From Mycolicibacterium mageritense (GTDB lineage: Bacteria > Actinomycetota > Actinomycetes > Mycobacteriales > Mycobacteriaceae), in NCBI RefSeq assembly GCF_010727475.1, contig NZ_AP022567.1, positions 3,038,001 to 3,102,000 on the forward strand: DNA of 64,000 bases, given 5' to 3'. This document shows positions 51,541 through 59,325 of this stretch, one piece after another (the stretch's first letter is position 1; each line of letters opens with the position of its first letter). The translations under genes and the position numbers were made by a program. Under the pieces are notes generated by a model. That model made no database searches and was not told where the DNA came from. It was given only the letters and a program-made list of their open reading frames with translations.

Positions 51541-51656
51541 ACGAGGGTTGGCGAGCCGCGGCGTTGTTGACGTCGCCGCCCTGGCTATTCCCGACTTGCC
51601 AAACAGGCCGCGGTTCGCTTTGGATTGCATTTGACGGAAAGAGAGGGGTATTTCTG

Positions 51657-52565
51657 GTGACCAGCACCACTCCAGGCAGGGCCGAAGGCTACCGCGACGT
51701 CGCCTCGCCGCTGACCGCTGAGATGCTCGCGCCGCTGCCGCCAGCCTCGCCCGGTATTGCGATCGACGAGCCGCTGACCGACGGCGATTACCAGACCGTC
51801 GCGGAATTCCTCACCGCCTATCCCGACAAGAAACTCTACGTATCGCAGCTTCAAACGCCCGAGTGGAGTTCCCGTCCGTTCGTCGAACATCCGATCACTG
51901 ATCTGAAATTTCTGCGTTTTTTCCCGAGCCTGCAACGATTCGCTTGCAATCTGTTCTATCTGGAATCTCTTGACGGCCTGCAACATTTGAACGCCTGCGT
52001 ACAGTTGCGGATCTTCAAAAGCCCGGCGCGGCTGTCGGCTGCGCCGATCGGGGACCTCACCGGACTTGATTACCTAATGCTCGATGGCCAGATCCGTGAC
52101 CTCGACACCCTCAAAACGCTCCCGAACCTGACCACCTTGAGTCTGGGATACGCCCGCAAACTCCCAGGCCTGGACTTCCTGCCGGCCGGTCTGCGCACCT
52201 TCTATATGAACCGCGGCAGCATCACCGACATCAGCGCCCTCGCCGATACCCACTTGGAGAAACTGTCATTCTTCAAAGTCGGCGCGCTCTCCAATCTCAC
52301 TCCCATCTCGCACGTTACGAGCCTGCGGAACCTGCAGCTGTATCACCTCCGCGAAGTCACCGACCTACCCGACATGAGCGCACTAACCAATCTCACCGAC
52401 CTCATCATCGACGACCTCAAAAACCTTTCCGACACCCGACCAGTCCTCACCGCACCTAACCTGACCAACCTCTCAGTCACCAACCTGCCCAGCATCAACC
52501 CCCAAGCCTGGGAACACACCTGGAAAACCTGGCTCCAACAAGGCCGACCACCCTTCTGGGAGTAA
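51657..52565 (+). CDS. Leucine-rich-repeat immunity-like protein, 302 aa
   Basis: Six to seven irregular leucine-rich repeats are visible (for example IGDLTGLDYLMLDGQIRDLDTLKTLPNLTTLSLG, ISALADTHLEKLSFFKVGALSNLTPISHVTSLRNLQLYH and MSALTNLTDLIIDDLKNL). The tail WEHTWKTWLQQGRPPFWE is distinctive. GTG 51657 has GAGAGGGG upstream. Position directly behind the toxin and its cytoplasmic nature suggest it is the cognate immunity protein. This is inferred, not shown. A decayed copy of its 3' end lies at 53361-53402. Confidence 0.8.
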   Translation: MTSTTPGRAEGYRDVASPLTAEMLAPLPPASPGIAIDEPLTDGDYQTVAEFLTAYPDKKLYVSQLQTPEWSSRPFVEHPITDLKFLRFFPSLQRFACNLFYLESLDGLQHLNACVQLRIFKSPARLSAAPIGDLTGLDYLMLDGQIRDLDTLKTLPNLTTLSLGYARKLPGLDFLPAGLRTFYMNRGSITDISALADTHLEKLSFFKVGALSNLTPISHVTSLRNLQLYHLREVTDLPDMSALTNLTDLIIDDLKNLSDTRPVLTAPNLTNLSVTNLPSINPQAWEHTWKTWLQQGRPPFWE

Positions 52566-52605
52566 GGGGCAACCCCGCACCACCCGCTCAACCGCCAAAC
52601 ACCGC

Positions 52606-52791
52606 ATGAGGTTCGACTTTGACCGCCGTTTTGCGAGTTGTTTGATCACGAATTCCGGAGAATCCGCTCAGCAGGCCGATGCGCAACACGGCGGCGGTTC
52701 CGGGTCCGGTGGGCGGTCCTCCGACAGAAAGAAAGACGATAAGAAGGACAGAAAGAGCAAGCAGAATCACCCCAAACCAAAAGGAAAGTAG
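52606..52791 (+). pseudogene. Orphan C-terminal tail of a toxin
   Basis: The reading QQADAQHGGGSGSGGRSSDRKKDDKK continues with DRKSKQNHPKPKGK and stops. It closely parallels the Lys-rich end of the toxin at 49009, whose last residues include KSKQNHKKPK. The first ~20 residues are probably out of frame. It looks like the remnant of a displaced toxin C-terminus left between two immunity genes. Confidence 0.65.
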
Positions 52792-52828
52792 TGCGCAGAG
52801 TTTGCGCGGGGATGGAAAATTGATCTCA

Positions 52829-53353
52829 ATGGCTCGTGAACGCATCGGCACCCTTGAACCTCCTGCTGACACACGTCCACCGGATGCCTTGCCGATGAGG
52901 TTCAAGGTCGACACCGACGACAATCACTCCTGGCCGCCCGCCAACTCGGAGACACTCTGGGTAATGCCCGAGCCGCAGGCCCGAACGTACCGCATACTCA
53001 GTATCCCCGTTCTGGCCAACGGAATCGCGATTGATGACACCGTCTTCGGTGAGGTTGAGCCGAACGGCGACCTCACGTTCGACCGCAAGTACATCTCCGG
53101 CGGACACTCCACCATCCGGATCTTCATCGACCACCAGGCCGACGAAAATACCCTCACTGAACGCATCACCGCCATCGTCAGCGAGATAGAGGACGCCGGC
53201 TGCACCGTCCGGCGAACTCGATGGGATCTCATCCTCGCCGTCGACATTCCCACCCTCGACGCTTACGAACATGTCTACGACGATTGCCTCATCCCCCGGG
53301 GTGAAGCCGGCGATCTCAGCGTCGAATCAGCGTGCATGACCTTCGATACCTAA
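52829..53353 (+). CDS. DUF4265 immunity-like protein, 174 aa
   Basis: ETLWVMPEPQARTYRILSIPVLANGIAIDDTVFGEVEPNGDLTFDRKYISGGHSTIRIFI is the DUF4265 pattern (the siP-ia-dD segment, then SGHST). A second helix-strand region follows (EIEDAGCTVRRTRWDLILAVDIP). ATG 52829 is the first usable start in frame. DUF4265 proteins are frequent in polymorphic toxin loci. Here it sits behind an orphan toxin tail, as expected for a stored immunity gene whose toxin end has been exchanged. Confidence 0.75.
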   Translation: MARERIGTLEPPADTRPPDALPMRFKVDTDDNHSWPPANSETLWVMPEPQARTYRILSIPVLANGIAIDDTVFGEVEPNGDLTFDRKYISGGHSTIRIFIDHQADENTLTERITAIVSEIEDAGCTVRRTRWDLILAVDIPTLDAYEHVYDDCLIPRGEAGDLSVESACMTFDT

Positions 53354-53360
53354 CAAGCTA

Positions 53361-53637
53361 GCCGGAAACCTCGCTCCAACAAGGCCAAGCCGCTATCCGG
53401 GGATAGCGCGATATCCGTTCGGGAGTGCCCGGTCCAAACGGTTCCGACATCGGCAAACAGACCACCGTCACGAAGGGGGCGCCAGCGGTGTCCAGCGAGC
53501 ATTCCGACCAGAAGGCCGGCTACCGCGATCATCTACGTCTACGGCCCCGACGCCGAAACACTTTGGCAAGCAATCGAACCAAAGGTGCGGGCGTTGGAAC
53601 CCGCCCTCACGACTGTGACCATCCGCCCTTGACATCC
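53361..53637 (+). pseudogene. Decayed immunity-gene fragments
   Basis: 53361-53402 (GGAAACCTCGCTCCAACAAG and following) parallels the end of the LRR gene at 52525-52565 (GAAAACCTGGCTCCAACAAG) with scattered changes. 53514-53634 reads PATAIIYVYGPDAETLWQAIEP, then KVRALEPALTTVTIRP and a stop, a typical immunity-protein C-terminus. The preceding reading is in another frame, so the gene is broken. Both are 3' remnants of former immunity genes. Nothing is supported from 53638 to 53754. Confidence 0.55.
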
Positions 53638-53754
53638 TCCGCGGCAACTCGCCGCGATGTCCGCAGCCAATCGCAAATGTGAACGCCAGCGATCAGAACT
53701 GGAGCCGGCCCGCCCTCGCGGACTAATAGCATTCGGGCGCGCGGCTCTGACGCC

Positions 53755-54108
53755 TCACACCCACAACACCGCGACACCCGCGGCCAAAAGCGGAAGCACG
53801 CCGGCGGCGACGAACAGCCCGACCGGAGCGGCGCCCGTGCGCTTCTGGCGCGCGCTCGCGATGCCAAGCACGGCGCCGAGGGCGATCAGGATCACGAGCT
53901 TCACAGCGATCTTGGGGTAGTTGAGTTCGATGCCTGGCGGCCACGGCGCCGCGAGCGCCAGTCCGGTCACCAACGAGAGCGTGATGCCGTAGTGCATGAC
54001 GCGCGTCACCTGAATCCGTCGGGCCGCCGCCTCGGCCACCCATGCGCCCACCATCAACGCGAAACCGATGAGGTGGAGATAAACAACTACATGCCGTAGT
54101 AGATCCAT
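53755..54108 (-). CDS. Membrane protein, 117 aa
   Basis: Four hydrophobic segments run through the protein (VVVYLHLIGFALMVGAWVAEA, MHYGITLSLVTGLALAAPW, IAVKLVILIALGAVLGIAS and LFVAAGVLPLLAAGVAVLWV). HLIGF near the N-terminus and YPKIAVKL are family-like features of small actinobacterial membrane proteins. I do not recognise a named family. It is adjacent to, and in the same direction as, the TetR gene, with a 15-base gap. Confidence 0.75.
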   Translation of the reverse strand: MDLLRHVVVYLHLIGFALMVGAWVAEAAARRIQVTRVMHYGITLSLVTGLALAAPWPPGIELNYPKIAVKLVILIALGAVLGIASARQKRTGAAPVGLFVAAGVLPLLAAGVAVLWV

Positions 54109-54123
54109 GGCCGGAGTGTACGG

Positions 54124-54765
54124 CTACGGCTGGATGACGGCAGCTTCCGCACTCATCGAGCGCAGCACCGGCAGCAGGAAGGTCCGCGCGTAATCCTCGG
54201 GCCCGCTCGGGGAGTCGATGTTCAGCACGCCGCCGGGAATCAGGATCAACGAGTGAATGGCCCGGGACAGGTACTCCGCGAAAGGCGCCCGGGCGGCCGC
54301 GGGAAGGTCGTCTTGATTGAAGGTCGAGTCGACGAATCCGCGGGCGAGGTTGAGGGCCAGGCTGTCCTCGGCGATCAGGTACGGCAGCAGGATCTCCGGG
54401 TTGACGCGCAACACCGTGGTCAGCGCCGGATGGTGCCGCAGCAGCCGGTAGGCCTGCGCGAAGCCGTGCACCAGTCGATCGTCGGCGTCGTGGTACTGGT
54501 CGACGACCTGCTGGATGCCCGCGAAGTAGCGCGCGAGCTCGCTCTGCACCAAGGCGCTGATCAGGGCGTCGCGGCCCTTGAAATACAGGTACAGCGTGGC
54601 GCGGCCGATCTTGGCTTGCCGCGCGATCTCCTCCATCGAGAACTTGCGCAACCCCGTGATGGCGGCCAGTTGCAACGCGCCGTCGAGGATCCGTTCGCGC
54701 GTGGCGGCGGAGTCGGCGCTGGTCGCGGGCCGTCGTTTCACGGATTCGATTCTATTCATAGACAC
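54124..54765 (-). CDS. TetR-family regulator, 213 aa
   Basis: A canonical HTH is near residues 20-65 (TRERILDGALQLAAITGLRKFSMEEIARQAKIGRATLYLYFKGRDALISALVQSEL). The rest is the all-helical ligand domain. It diverges from the AurF-like oxygenase gene with only 30 bases between starts. ACAAAGACAAGAACTGTCTAATCTTCCAAGACA lies between the starts. It holds an imperfect dyad of GACA/TGTC type, probably its operator. It should control the oxygenase operon. Confidence 0.88.
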   Translation of the reverse strand: MSMNRIESVKRRPATSADSAATRERILDGALQLAAITGLRKFSMEEIARQAKIGRATLYLYFKGRDALISALVQSELARYFAGIQQVVDQYHDADDRLVHGFAQAYRLLRHHPALTTVLRVNPEILLPYLIAEDSLALNLARGFVDSTFNQDDLPAAARAPFAEYLSRAIHSLILIPGGVLNIDSPSGPEDYARTFLLPVLRSMSAEAAVIQP

Positions 54766-54795
54766 AAAGACAAGAACTGTCTAATCTTCCAAGAC

Positions 54796-55707
54796 ATGAC
54801 AGTGACGTCCAACATTCCGGGCCACGAAGCCCAGCGGCAGGAGATGGCGGACCGGCTGATCGGCGGCTCGATGCGGCGGTCCTACAACTCGGAAATCGAT
54901 ATCGACTGGGATGCACCCCAGGATCCCGACCTGTTCTATCTGCCCCCTGAGGGCGTGTCGCTGTACGGCACCCCGTTGTGGGAGCAGATGACGCATGCCG
55001 AACGCGTGGAGTTGTCCCGGCAGGAGGCGGCCAATCTGCTCACGCGTGGCGTGTGGTTCGAGAACACGCTTAATCAGGGCCTGCTGCGGGCGATGCTGTA
55101 CCAGGATCCGACGTCGCGCAACGTGCACTACGCGCTGACCGAGATCGGTGACGAGACCCGGCACATGATCATGTTCGGGCGCACCATCAGCGCCATCGGG
55201 GCGCGGCCCTACCGGTTGTCGAAACTGCAGGCGTGGAGCGTCCAGCGGCTGCCGTCGCTGTACAAGGGCCTGTTGCTGTGGGGCGCGGCGCTGTGCGGTG
55301 AGGAGCTGCTCGACGATCTGCAGCGGCGGTTCGCGCACCACCCGCAGCTGCAGCCGATCATGGCGCAGGTGTTCCGCATCCACATCGCCGAGGAGGCCCG
55401 CCACATCCGCTACGCGCGTGAGGGCGTGCTCCGGCGGCTGCAGCACTCGACATGGCTGGAACGGCGGCTTGCCAAGGATCTCAACGGGATTGCGGCGTTC
55501 GTGATCCGCCGGCTGATGTACGACAAGGAGGTGTATCGCCGCTGCGGACTTGACGTCAAAGAGGCGATGCGCCAGGCGCGGGCCAACCAGCAGGTCGGGG
55601 CCATCCGGCAGGAGTCCTTCCGCAGCCTGTACCAGTTCATGGAGGACAACGGGCTGATGAGCCGGGTTTCGCGTCGCTTCTGGCGCTACTACGGATTCCT
55701 GGAGTGA
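54796..55707 (+). CDS. AurF-type diiron oxygenase, 303 aa
   Basis: Two EX(2)H-type diiron motifs are present: LTEIGDETRHMIMFGR (E..H) and VFRIHIAEEARHIRYAREGV (E..ExxH). A further Glu occurs in RLFAHHPQLQPIMAQ context and NLLTRGVWFENTLNQGLL near the N-terminus. The fold and motifs match AurF/CmlI-type N-oxygenases and the mycobacterial relatives. It may oxidise an amine or another substrate using electrons from the reductase two genes downstream. ATG 54796. The stop overlaps the next gene. Confidence 0.88.
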   Translation: MTVTSNIPGHEAQRQEMADRLIGGSMRRSYNSEIDIDWDAPQDPDLFYLPPEGVSLYGTPLWEQMTHAERVELSRQEAANLLTRGVWFENTLNQGLLRAMLYQDPTSRNVHYALTEIGDETRHMIMFGRTISAIGARPYRLSKLQAWSVQRLPSLYKGLLLWGAALCGEELLDDLQRRFAHHPQLQPIMAQVFRIHIAEEARHIRYAREGVLRRLQHSTWLERRLAKDLNGIAAFVIRRLMYDKEVYRRCGLDVKEAMRQARANQQVGAIRQESFRSLYQFMEDNGLMSRVSRRFWRYYGFLE

Positions 55708-56504
55708 CGCGCGCAGTCGACGTCGTCGTATCGGGTTCGGCAGCACCGGGTTTGGTTGCGCAACTGAGAGATGACCTCACGCTCGGTGTTGTGGTGCTCG
55801 ATGCGGTTGACACCGCGGTGTTCGACGGCGCCACCGACCGATGGGTCGTCGGAGAGCTTGCGGCGCGAGTGCTGATCGACACTGCGGTGGAGACCGGCAC
55901 TCGGAGGGGGCTGCTTGCCGACGACGACGTCCGCGCGGGTATGCGTCCGTACCTGGCCGGCGCCAGGCACGGTTTCCCCAACCACTTCACCGTGACCGAC
56001 GACGAGGCCGCACGCTACGTCGCGCAGTGCCTCGGCGCCCTGTGGCGGCGCGGCTGCACTCGCATCGAGGTCAAGCCGCATGTGCAGGCGCAGTACAGTC
56101 GCGGCGTCGACCGGGTCCGCCGGAAAGACCGTCGCACAGCGAAACTCGCGGACTTCGAGTTCACCACGTCGCACGACCGCGAGGAGGACGACGAGGACTA
56201 CCAGGGCCCCGCAGTGCTGATCGGGGCAGACGGCACCGAGATCGACGTCGATGTGCATCTACTGGCCCTGTACCAACCGGTCGACAACGCAGTGCGCTGG
56301 TCGGGGCGCGTCCAGCCGTCGGCAGCGCTGGCCGATCTGCACCGCGGGCTCAATCAGCCCGTGCACATCCGCGTCGGCGGCAGGCCGGCCGTACCCGCAG
56401 TCCTGGTCGACAACGACCCGTGGGGCGGTTCGCACATCACGGGTGCCGGCCAGTCGCCGTACCCGCTGCCGCTGCTCGCCGAACTCGCCCGGCTCGACGG
56501 ATAG
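55704..56504 (+). CDS. DUF4873-type protein, 266 aa
   Basis: The N-terminal half is mixed alpha/beta (MTRAVDVVVSGSAAPGLVAQLRDDLTLGVVVLDAVDT). The C-terminal ~95 residues hold the DUF4873 pattern: EEDDEDYQGPAVLIGADGTEIDVDVHLLALYQPVDNAVRWSGRVQP. GTG 55704 overlaps the oxygenase stop (GTGA). It lies between oxygenase and reductase genes. A regulatory or electron-transfer accessory role fits its context, but nothing more can be stated. The DUF4873 domain often accompanies flavin monooxygenases. Confidence 0.75.
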   Translation: MTRAVDVVVSGSAAPGLVAQLRDDLTLGVVVLDAVDTAVFDGATDRWVVGELAARVLIDTAVETGTRRGLLADDDVRAGMRPYLAGARHGFPNHFTVTDDEAARYVAQCLGALWRRGCTRIEVKPHVQAQYSRGVDRVRRKDRRTAKLADFEFTTSHDREEDDEDYQGPAVLIGADGTEIDVDVHLLALYQPVDNAVRWSGRVQPSAALADLHRGLNQPVHIRVGGRPAVPAVLVDNDPWGGSHITGAGQSPYPLPLLAELARLDG

Positions 56505-56512
56505 GACGCTTC

Positions 56513-57958
56513 GTGGCGTACGTCATCACACAAAACTGTTGCAGCGACGCATCATGCGTCGTGGTGTGCCCGGTGGGCTGCATCCACCCGACCCCGGACG
56601 AACCGGGCTTCGGCACCGCCGAACTGCTCCACATCGATCCACAGACTTGTGTCGACTGCGGAGCCTGCGCCGACGCGTGCCCCGTCGACGCCATCCTGCC
56701 GGGCGACAAGCTCTCGGTCGACGACGAGTGGTACGCGGGGTTCAACGCCGGCTATTACCAGGACAATCCGACCGCTCCCGAGTGGTACCGGCGCACCCCG
56801 CCGCAGGTCGCGCGGGTCAGCGCCGACGGTCTACGCGTCGCGATCGTGGGATCCGGCGCGGCAGGCTTCTACGCTGCGACGGCATTGCTGCGCCATCCCG
56901 GCGTGCGTGTCGACATGTACGAAAAGCTCTCCGCGCCATACGGGTTGATTCGCTACGGGGTCGCTCCGGACCATCCGCACACCAAGGCCGTCACCGACCA
57001 GTTCCGGTGGCCGCCAGGGCAGCAGAAGCGTTTCACGCTGCATCTGGGTGTCGAGATCGGGCAGGACATCACCCACGACGAGTTGTTGCGCGATCACCAC
57101 GCGGTGATCTACGCCTACGGTGCCGCCGGTGAACGCCACCTCGGCATCGCGGGGGAGAACCTGCCGGGCGTTGTAGGAGCGCTGTCGTTCGTCGGCTGGT
57201 ACAACGGGCATCCCGACCACGCGGCACTGGCACCCGACCTCAGCGGTCAGCGCGCCGTCGTGATCGGCACCGGCAACGTCGCGTTGGACCTCGCCCGGAT
57301 CCTGACCGCGGATCCGGATGCGTTGGCGGGCACCGACATCGCCGCCGCAGCGCTCGCCTCGTTGCGACGCAGCCGGATCGAGGAAGTCGTGGTCCTGGGG
57401 CGTCGCGGCGCCGAGCACGCGGCGTTCACCACCCCCGAGCTGTATGCGCTGAGCCGCGCCGCGGGCGTCGACGTGATCGTCGACCCCGACGACGTCCCCG
57501 CCGGGACGGGCCGCAAGCTCGATCTGTTGCGTGAGATCGCCGCCCGGCCGGCCACCGCGGGCAACAAGCGGATCGTTTTGCGGTTCAACACCTCTCCGGT
57601 GGAAATTCTGGGAGATCACGCCGTCACCGGAGTGCGGTGCAGTGACGGCCGGATCGTGCAGACCGGGCTGGTGCTGCGCTCGATCGGATTTCGCGGCCAT
57701 GCGATCGCCGGTGTGCCGTTCGATGACGACACCGGGACCATCCCGGCCGTGGCGGGCCGGGTGGCCGACGGGGTCTACGCGACCGGGTGGATCAAGCGTG
57801 GTCCCACCGGTGGGATAGGCACCAACCGCACGTGTGCCGAGGAGACCGTGACTACGCTGCTGGCCGACTACGAGGCGAGCAGGCTCACGGCGCCTCAGCG
57901 TCCCCGCGCGGTGAATCGCCGCCTGCGGTTGTGGCCGGTTGGGTCGCGGGGCGCTTAA
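56513..57958 (+). CDS. Ferredoxin-fused NADPH:ferredoxin reductase (FprB-like), 481 aa
   Basis: The N-terminal ferredoxin domain carries two clusters: QNCCSDASCVVVCPVGCIHP and QTCVDCGACADACPVDAI. A flavoprotein reductase domain follows, with GSGAAGFYAATALL (FAD) and GTGNVALDLARIL (NADPH). The WIKRGPTGGIGTNR motif is at the C-terminus. It transfers electrons from NADPH to ferredoxin-type carriers, likely feeding the AurF-like oxygenase of the same operon. GTG 56513 is the start. Mycobacterial FprB has the same layout but is longer. Confidence 0.9.
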   Translation: MAYVITQNCCSDASCVVVCPVGCIHPTPDEPGFGTAELLHIDPQTCVDCGACADACPVDAILPGDKLSVDDEWYAGFNAGYYQDNPTAPEWYRRTPPQVARVSADGLRVAIVGSGAAGFYAATALLRHPGVRVDMYEKLSAPYGLIRYGVAPDHPHTKAVTDQFRWPPGQQKRFTLHLGVEIGQDITHDELLRDHHAVIYAYGAAGERHLGIAGENLPGVVGALSFVGWYNGHPDHAALAPDLSGQRAVVIGTGNVALDLARILTADPDALAGTDIAAAALASLRRSRIEEVVVLGRRGAEHAAFTTPELYALSRAAGVDVIVDPDDVPAGTGRKLDLLREIAARPATAGNKRIVLRFNTSPVEILGDHAVTGVRCSDGRIVQTGLVLRSIGFRGHAIAGVPFDDDTGTIPAVAGRVADGVYATGWIKRGPTGGIGTNRTCAEETVTTLLADYEASRLTAPQRPRAVNRRLRLWPVGSRGA

Positions 57959-57967
57959 CGTTGGGGC

Positions 57968-58477
57968 GTGCACCTGCTGCTGATCGCCGATACGCATGTG
58001 CCCAAGCGGGCGCGGGATCTGCCCCCGCCGGTCTGGGATGAGGTCGACCGCGCCGACGTCGTGATCCACGCCGGGGACTGGGTCGAGCCGGCGCTGCTCG
58101 ACGCGCTGAGCGGGCGCGCACGCAGGCTCATCGGCTGCTGGGGCAACAACGACGGGGCCGAACTGCGTCGTCGCCTGCCCGAGCAGGCGCACGTGACATT
58201 GGAGGGTTTGCGCTTCACGGTCGTGCACGAGACCGGGGCCGCCACGGGCCGCGAGGCCCGCATGGCCAGGGACTATCCCGACACTGATGTGCTGGTGTTC
58301 GGGCATAGCCACATCCCGTGGGATACCACCGCGAAAACTGGTCTACGTCTGCTCAATCCGGGCTCGCCGACCGACCGGCGGCGGCAACCGCACTGCACGT
58401 TCATGACGGCGACGGTCAGCCGCGGTGTGTTGCACGACGTCACGCTGCATCCGCTGCACCGCGGCACACAGCCATGA
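57968..58477 (+). CDS. Metallophosphoesterase (YfcE/MJ0936-like), 169 aa
   Basis: Calcineurin-like phosphoesterase motifs: LLIADTHVPKR (DxH), DVVIHAGDWVEP (GDxx), LIGCWGNNDG (GNND), VVHET and VLVFGHSHIPW (GHSH). Length is normal. It hydrolyses phosphodiesters with two metal ions. The start is GTG 57968, nine bases after the reductase stop. The gene overlaps the following one by four bases. Confidence 0.92.
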   Translation: MHLLLIADTHVPKRARDLPPPVWDEVDRADVVIHAGDWVEPALLDALSGRARRLIGCWGNNDGAELRRRLPEQAHVTLEGLRFTVVHETGAATGREARMARDYPDTDVLVFGHSHIPWDTTAKTGLRLLNPGSPTDRRRQPHCTFMTATVSRGVLHDVTLHPLHRGTQP

Positions 58478-58887
58478 CGCCGCGGCGCGCCACGGTGGCC
58501 GACGTACACGCGATCGCCGCGGCCATGCCGCACGTGAAACGTGTTGAGGGGCCCAAGGGCAACCCGATCTACCAGGTGGGCGGAAAGTCGTTCGTGTTCT
58601 TCCGCACGCCGCAACCCGACGCCGTGGATCCCGAAACCGGGGAGCGGTATCCCGACGTGATCATGATCTGGGTCGAGTCGGAGAGCGACAAGCTCGCGCT
58701 GGTGCAGGATCCGTCGTCGCCGTTCTTCACGACCGACCGCTTCGACGGGCATCTGTCAGTTCTGGTGCGGGGCAGTGAGATCGGCGCGATCAGCCGTACC
58801 GAACTGACCGAGTTGATCCAGGATGCGTGGCTGTCCAGGGCTTCGGCACGGCGGGCCGAGCGGTGGCTCGCCGAGCACGGCGGCTAG
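58474..58887 (+). CDS. MmcQ/YjbR-like protein, 137 aa
   Basis: MTPRRATVADVHAIAAAMPHVKRVEGPKGNPIYQVGGKSFVFFRTPQPDAVD is followed by ALVQDPSSPFFTTDRFDGHLSVLVRGSEIGAISRTELTELIQDAWLSRASARRAERWL. The YQVGGKSFVFF strand, the PFFTT segment and the closing helix (L..AW..ra) fit the YjbR/MmcQ fold that often binds DNA or ligands. ATG 58474 overlaps the upstream stop. Function unknown. Confidence 0.85.
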   Translation: MTPRRATVADVHAIAAAMPHVKRVEGPKGNPIYQVGGKSFVFFRTPQPDAVDPETGERYPDVIMIWVESESDKLALVQDPSSPFFTTDRFDGHLSVLVRGSEIGAISRTELTELIQDAWLSRASARRAERWLAEHGG

Positions 58888-59249
58888 CCCGCCTCGGCGG
58901 CACAGATCAGTTCGATGTGCTTGGTGGCCCAAATGCCCAACGGCTCAAGCGATTCGAGGAGCTCTTCGCCTGCGGGCGTCATCGAGTACTCGACGCGCGG
59001 TGGCACCTCGTGGTAGCTCTCCCGATGCACCACGCCGTGCCGCTGCAGCTCCTTGAGGTGTTGCGTGAGCATCTTCTGTGACACCCCGGGCAGGCTGCGG
59101 TGCAGCGCGTTGAACCGTTTCGGCCCGCCCTGCAACTCCCACAGGATCAGTGGCTTCCACTTCCCGTCCACCACGGCGAACGCTGCATCCAGGCCGCAGG
59201 TGAATTTACCCAACTGACTCATCTCGCCATCCCCGCAGTTCATGCCCAA
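58884..59249 (-). CDS. HxlR-family regulator, 121 aa
   Basis: A winged HTH of HxlR type: CGLDAAFAVVDGKWKPLILWELQGGPKRFNALHRSLPGVSQKMLTQHLKELQRHGVVHRESYHEVPPRVEYSMTPAGEELLESL. The Cys near the N-terminus could sense redox or electrophiles. It is divergent from two dehydrogenase genes, with a long palindrome between them. The start is at 59249 or 59243. Probable repressor of the following operon. Confidence 0.92.
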   Translation of the reverse strand: MGMNCGDGEMSQLGKFTCGLDAAFAVVDGKWKPLILWELQGGPKRFNALHRSLPGVSQKMLTQHLKELQRHGVVHRESYHEVPPRVEYSMTPAGEELLESLEPLGIWATKHIELICAAEAG

Positions 59250-59264
59250 CAGTTACGAAAAGGT

Positions 59265-59291
59265 AAGTATCGCACTTTAAAGTGGGTACTT
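59265..59291. promoter_or_regulatory. HxlR-type operator palindrome
   Basis: AAGTA...CACTTTAAAGTG...TACTT spans 59265-59291 with outer arms AAGTA/TACTT and a perfect 12-bp core. It lies between the HxlR gene and the first dehydrogenase gene, 35 bases before ATG 59326. Confidence 0.75.
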
Positions 59292-59325
59292 GTCGAAAAC
59301 TCCGCATCACCCCAACGATGATGAC

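Noticed and set aside
49297..51630. 777-codon minus-strand frame opposite the toxin
   Set aside because: Antisense to a gene with Hint and HNH motifs; Arg/Gly/His-rich translation without domains.
52606..52791. Intact 61-aa gene
   Set aside because: Only the Lys-rich second half has meaning, as a copy of the toxin tail. No ribosome site and no sensible N-terminus.
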